DNA of 12,696 nt from Alphaproteobacteria bacterium. GTDB lineage: Bacteria > Pseudomonadota > Alphaproteobacteria > Puniceispirillales > Puniceispirillaceae. This document shows, one piece after another, positions 11,706 to 12,696 of the stretch. A program made the translations under genes and the position numbers. The stretch covers positions 1-12,696 of the forward strand of contig WTHY01000136.1 in assembly GCA_011522945.1 (NCBI GenBank), given 5' to 3'. Numbering within the stretch: position 1 is the stretch's first letter; every line of letters begins with the position of its first letter. The notes below the pieces were generated by a model. It was not told where the DNA came from. It made no database searches and saw only the letters and a program-made list of their open reading frames with translations.

Positions 11706-12696
11706 TTAGGAGATTTCAGTTGCGTGTGCGCGCATTACTTGGACATGTACAGTTGGGCGTAAGCGGAACATCTTCTTAGCCAAACCTCTAGCCGCACCCT
11801 GCACAACCTCCTCAATCGCCTGGTCATTTTTACGTTGCTTGATAGGCATATCGTCCAACATATCCTCAACACGATTTGCGCAATCAGCCAGATAATCATC
11901 AGCCCTGTCATCCTGACATAACCCAGATTGTGTTATGGCTGGCGCAAGTACCAAATCACCAGCACCGTTCAATAGGACTGTTACAGTAACTGTTCCATTC
12001 CACAACATACGTCTTCGTGCACGCAGGACATTATCTTGTAAATCAATAATTTCCCCGCCCTCATGGGTTAGCAGACCGACAGGTGCATGCCCGACAATTT
12101 CTGCCTCACTATTTTGAAGCCGTATCTTTGACCCATTATCTGGTATAAGGGTCTGCGACACCTGACAAGTCTCAGCAAGTTTCGCATGCGCCTGTAAATG
12201 ACGGGCAGTTCCGTGAACAGGAATAGCAATTTTTGGACGTACCAAACCATAAAGCTCGACCAACTCGTCTCTAGCAGGGTGTCCAGAAACATGCACAGGT
12301 GCATCTTCGTCTGTAACAAGAAGTATGCCACGCCGTATTAGCATATCTTGTACTTTTGCGATGGCTGGCTCATTTCCAGGTATCTGACGTGAGGAATAAA
12401 CAACTGTATCACCACGTTCCAATGCCACAGTTTCGTGAGCGCCAGCAGCAATCCTAGACATAGCCGCACGAGGCTCTCCTTGAGATCCAGTGCATATGAT
12501 CACAAGATTTTCACGCGGCATTAAACCAACATCACTTTCAGAAACAAAATCCGGGATATCTTTTAAATACCCTACCTCGCGCGCAGCATCTATTGTGCGG
12601 TTCAGTGCGCGCCCGACAACACAAACAGACCTGTGATTTTCCTGAGCTGCAGATATGATAGAGCGAATACGTGCCACGTTACTAGCAAAGCAAGTG
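11706..12696 (-). CDS. rnj: Ribonuclease J, 3' part (gene continues beyond the window)
   Basis: The reading frame is open to the right edge, so the N-terminal part of the gene is outside the window; 329 C-terminal residues of a protein usually about 555 long are present. The visible part starts inside the beta-CASP domain with TCFASNVARIRSI. Further on are VIICTGSQGEPRAAMSRIA, DTVVYSSRQIPGNE, the metallo-beta-lactamase motif APVHVSGHPARDEL and IPVHGTARHLQAHA, which carry late active-site histidines. A C-terminal domain follows (about residues 200-329). RNase J is an endo- and 5'-3' exoribonuclease acting in mRNA decay and rRNA maturation. The N-terminal HxHxDH zinc motif cannot be checked here. 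It is followed by DUF1467. Confidence 0.95.
   Translation of the reverse strand, partial: TCFASNVARIRSIISAAQENHRSVCVVGRALNRTIDAAREVGYLKDIPDFVSESDVGLMPRENLVIICTGSQGEPRAAMSRIAAGAHETVALERGDTVVYSSRQIPGNEPAIAKVQDMLIRRGILLVTDEDAPVHVSGHPARDELVELYGLVRPKIAIPVHGTARHLQAHAKLAETCQVSQTLIPDNGSKIRLQNSEAEIVGHAPVGLLTHEGGEIIDLQDNVLRARRRMLWNGTVTVTVLLNGAGDLVLAPAITQSGLCQDDRADDYLADCANRVEDMLDDMPIKQRKNDQAIEEVVQGAARGLAKKMFRLRPTVHVQVMRAHATEIS

Noticed and set aside
1..12696. Mobile element, prophage, CRISPR or defence system
   Set aside because: No transposase, integrase, direct-repeat array or toxin-antitoxin pair is seen. All genes are conserved housekeeping families in a known alphaproteobacterial order.

Overview
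The window looks like ordinary chromosomal housekeeping DNA from an alphaproteobacterium of roughly mid-40s % GC (estimated by eye). The evidence is gene order and family signatures. The block UQCC/CBP3 chaperone - yceD - plsX - fabH - ihfA - merR - tRNA-Pro, with a divergent bamE/omlA gene, is a recognisable alphaproteobacterial arrangement. So are rpiB - glyA - nrdR - ribD - ribE - ribB(A) - ribH - nusB and RNase J - DUF1467. The short spacers and the character of the proteins would suit a marine lineage such as SAR116, but that is a guess. No phage, IS, CRISPR or defence genes are visible.

Layout: nearly everything is on the minus strand, so transcription runs from high to low coordinates. 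At the right edge (11428-12696) are the 3' part of an RNase J gene and a small two-helix membrane protein (DUF1467). A 364-bp gap follows (11064-11427). It holds a likely plus-strand non-coding RNA with an A/T-rich promoter region, a clean hairpin and a strong intrinsic terminator, orientated against all its neighbours. From 11039 down to 4928 lies a compact series: rpiB, glyA, nrdR, ribD, ribE, ribBA-like, ribH, nusB. Several junctions are ATGA/GTGA or near overlaps, which suggests one or two operons coupling pentose phosphate and one-carbon enzymes, the NrdR repressor and the whole late riboflavin pathway. A 169-bp convergent gap (4759-4927) with a long-range inverted repeat separates nusB from bamE, the only plus-strand protein gene. 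Divergent from bamE is the second operon (4200 down to 157): cytochrome bc1 assembly chaperone, YceD, phospholipid and fatty-acid initiation (plsX-fabH), IHF-alpha and a MerR-type regulator. It is followed by tRNA-Pro(GGG), which has its own well-formed promoter.

Functional picture: RibD, RibE, RibB and RibH together supply riboflavin synthesis from the pyrimidine intermediate and ribulose-5-phosphate, and RpiB handles the pentose phosphate pool. The GTP cyclohydrolase II half of the RibBA-like protein lacks the zinc cysteines and the arginine-rich active-site motif, so this locus cannot by itself make the first pyrimidine intermediate. PlsX and FabH start phospholipid and fatty-acid synthesis. 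The points most worth a second look are the orphan plus-strand RNA at about 11255-11372, the degenerate RibA domain with a tandem-repeat linker, and the dyads around the tRNA-Pro promoter.
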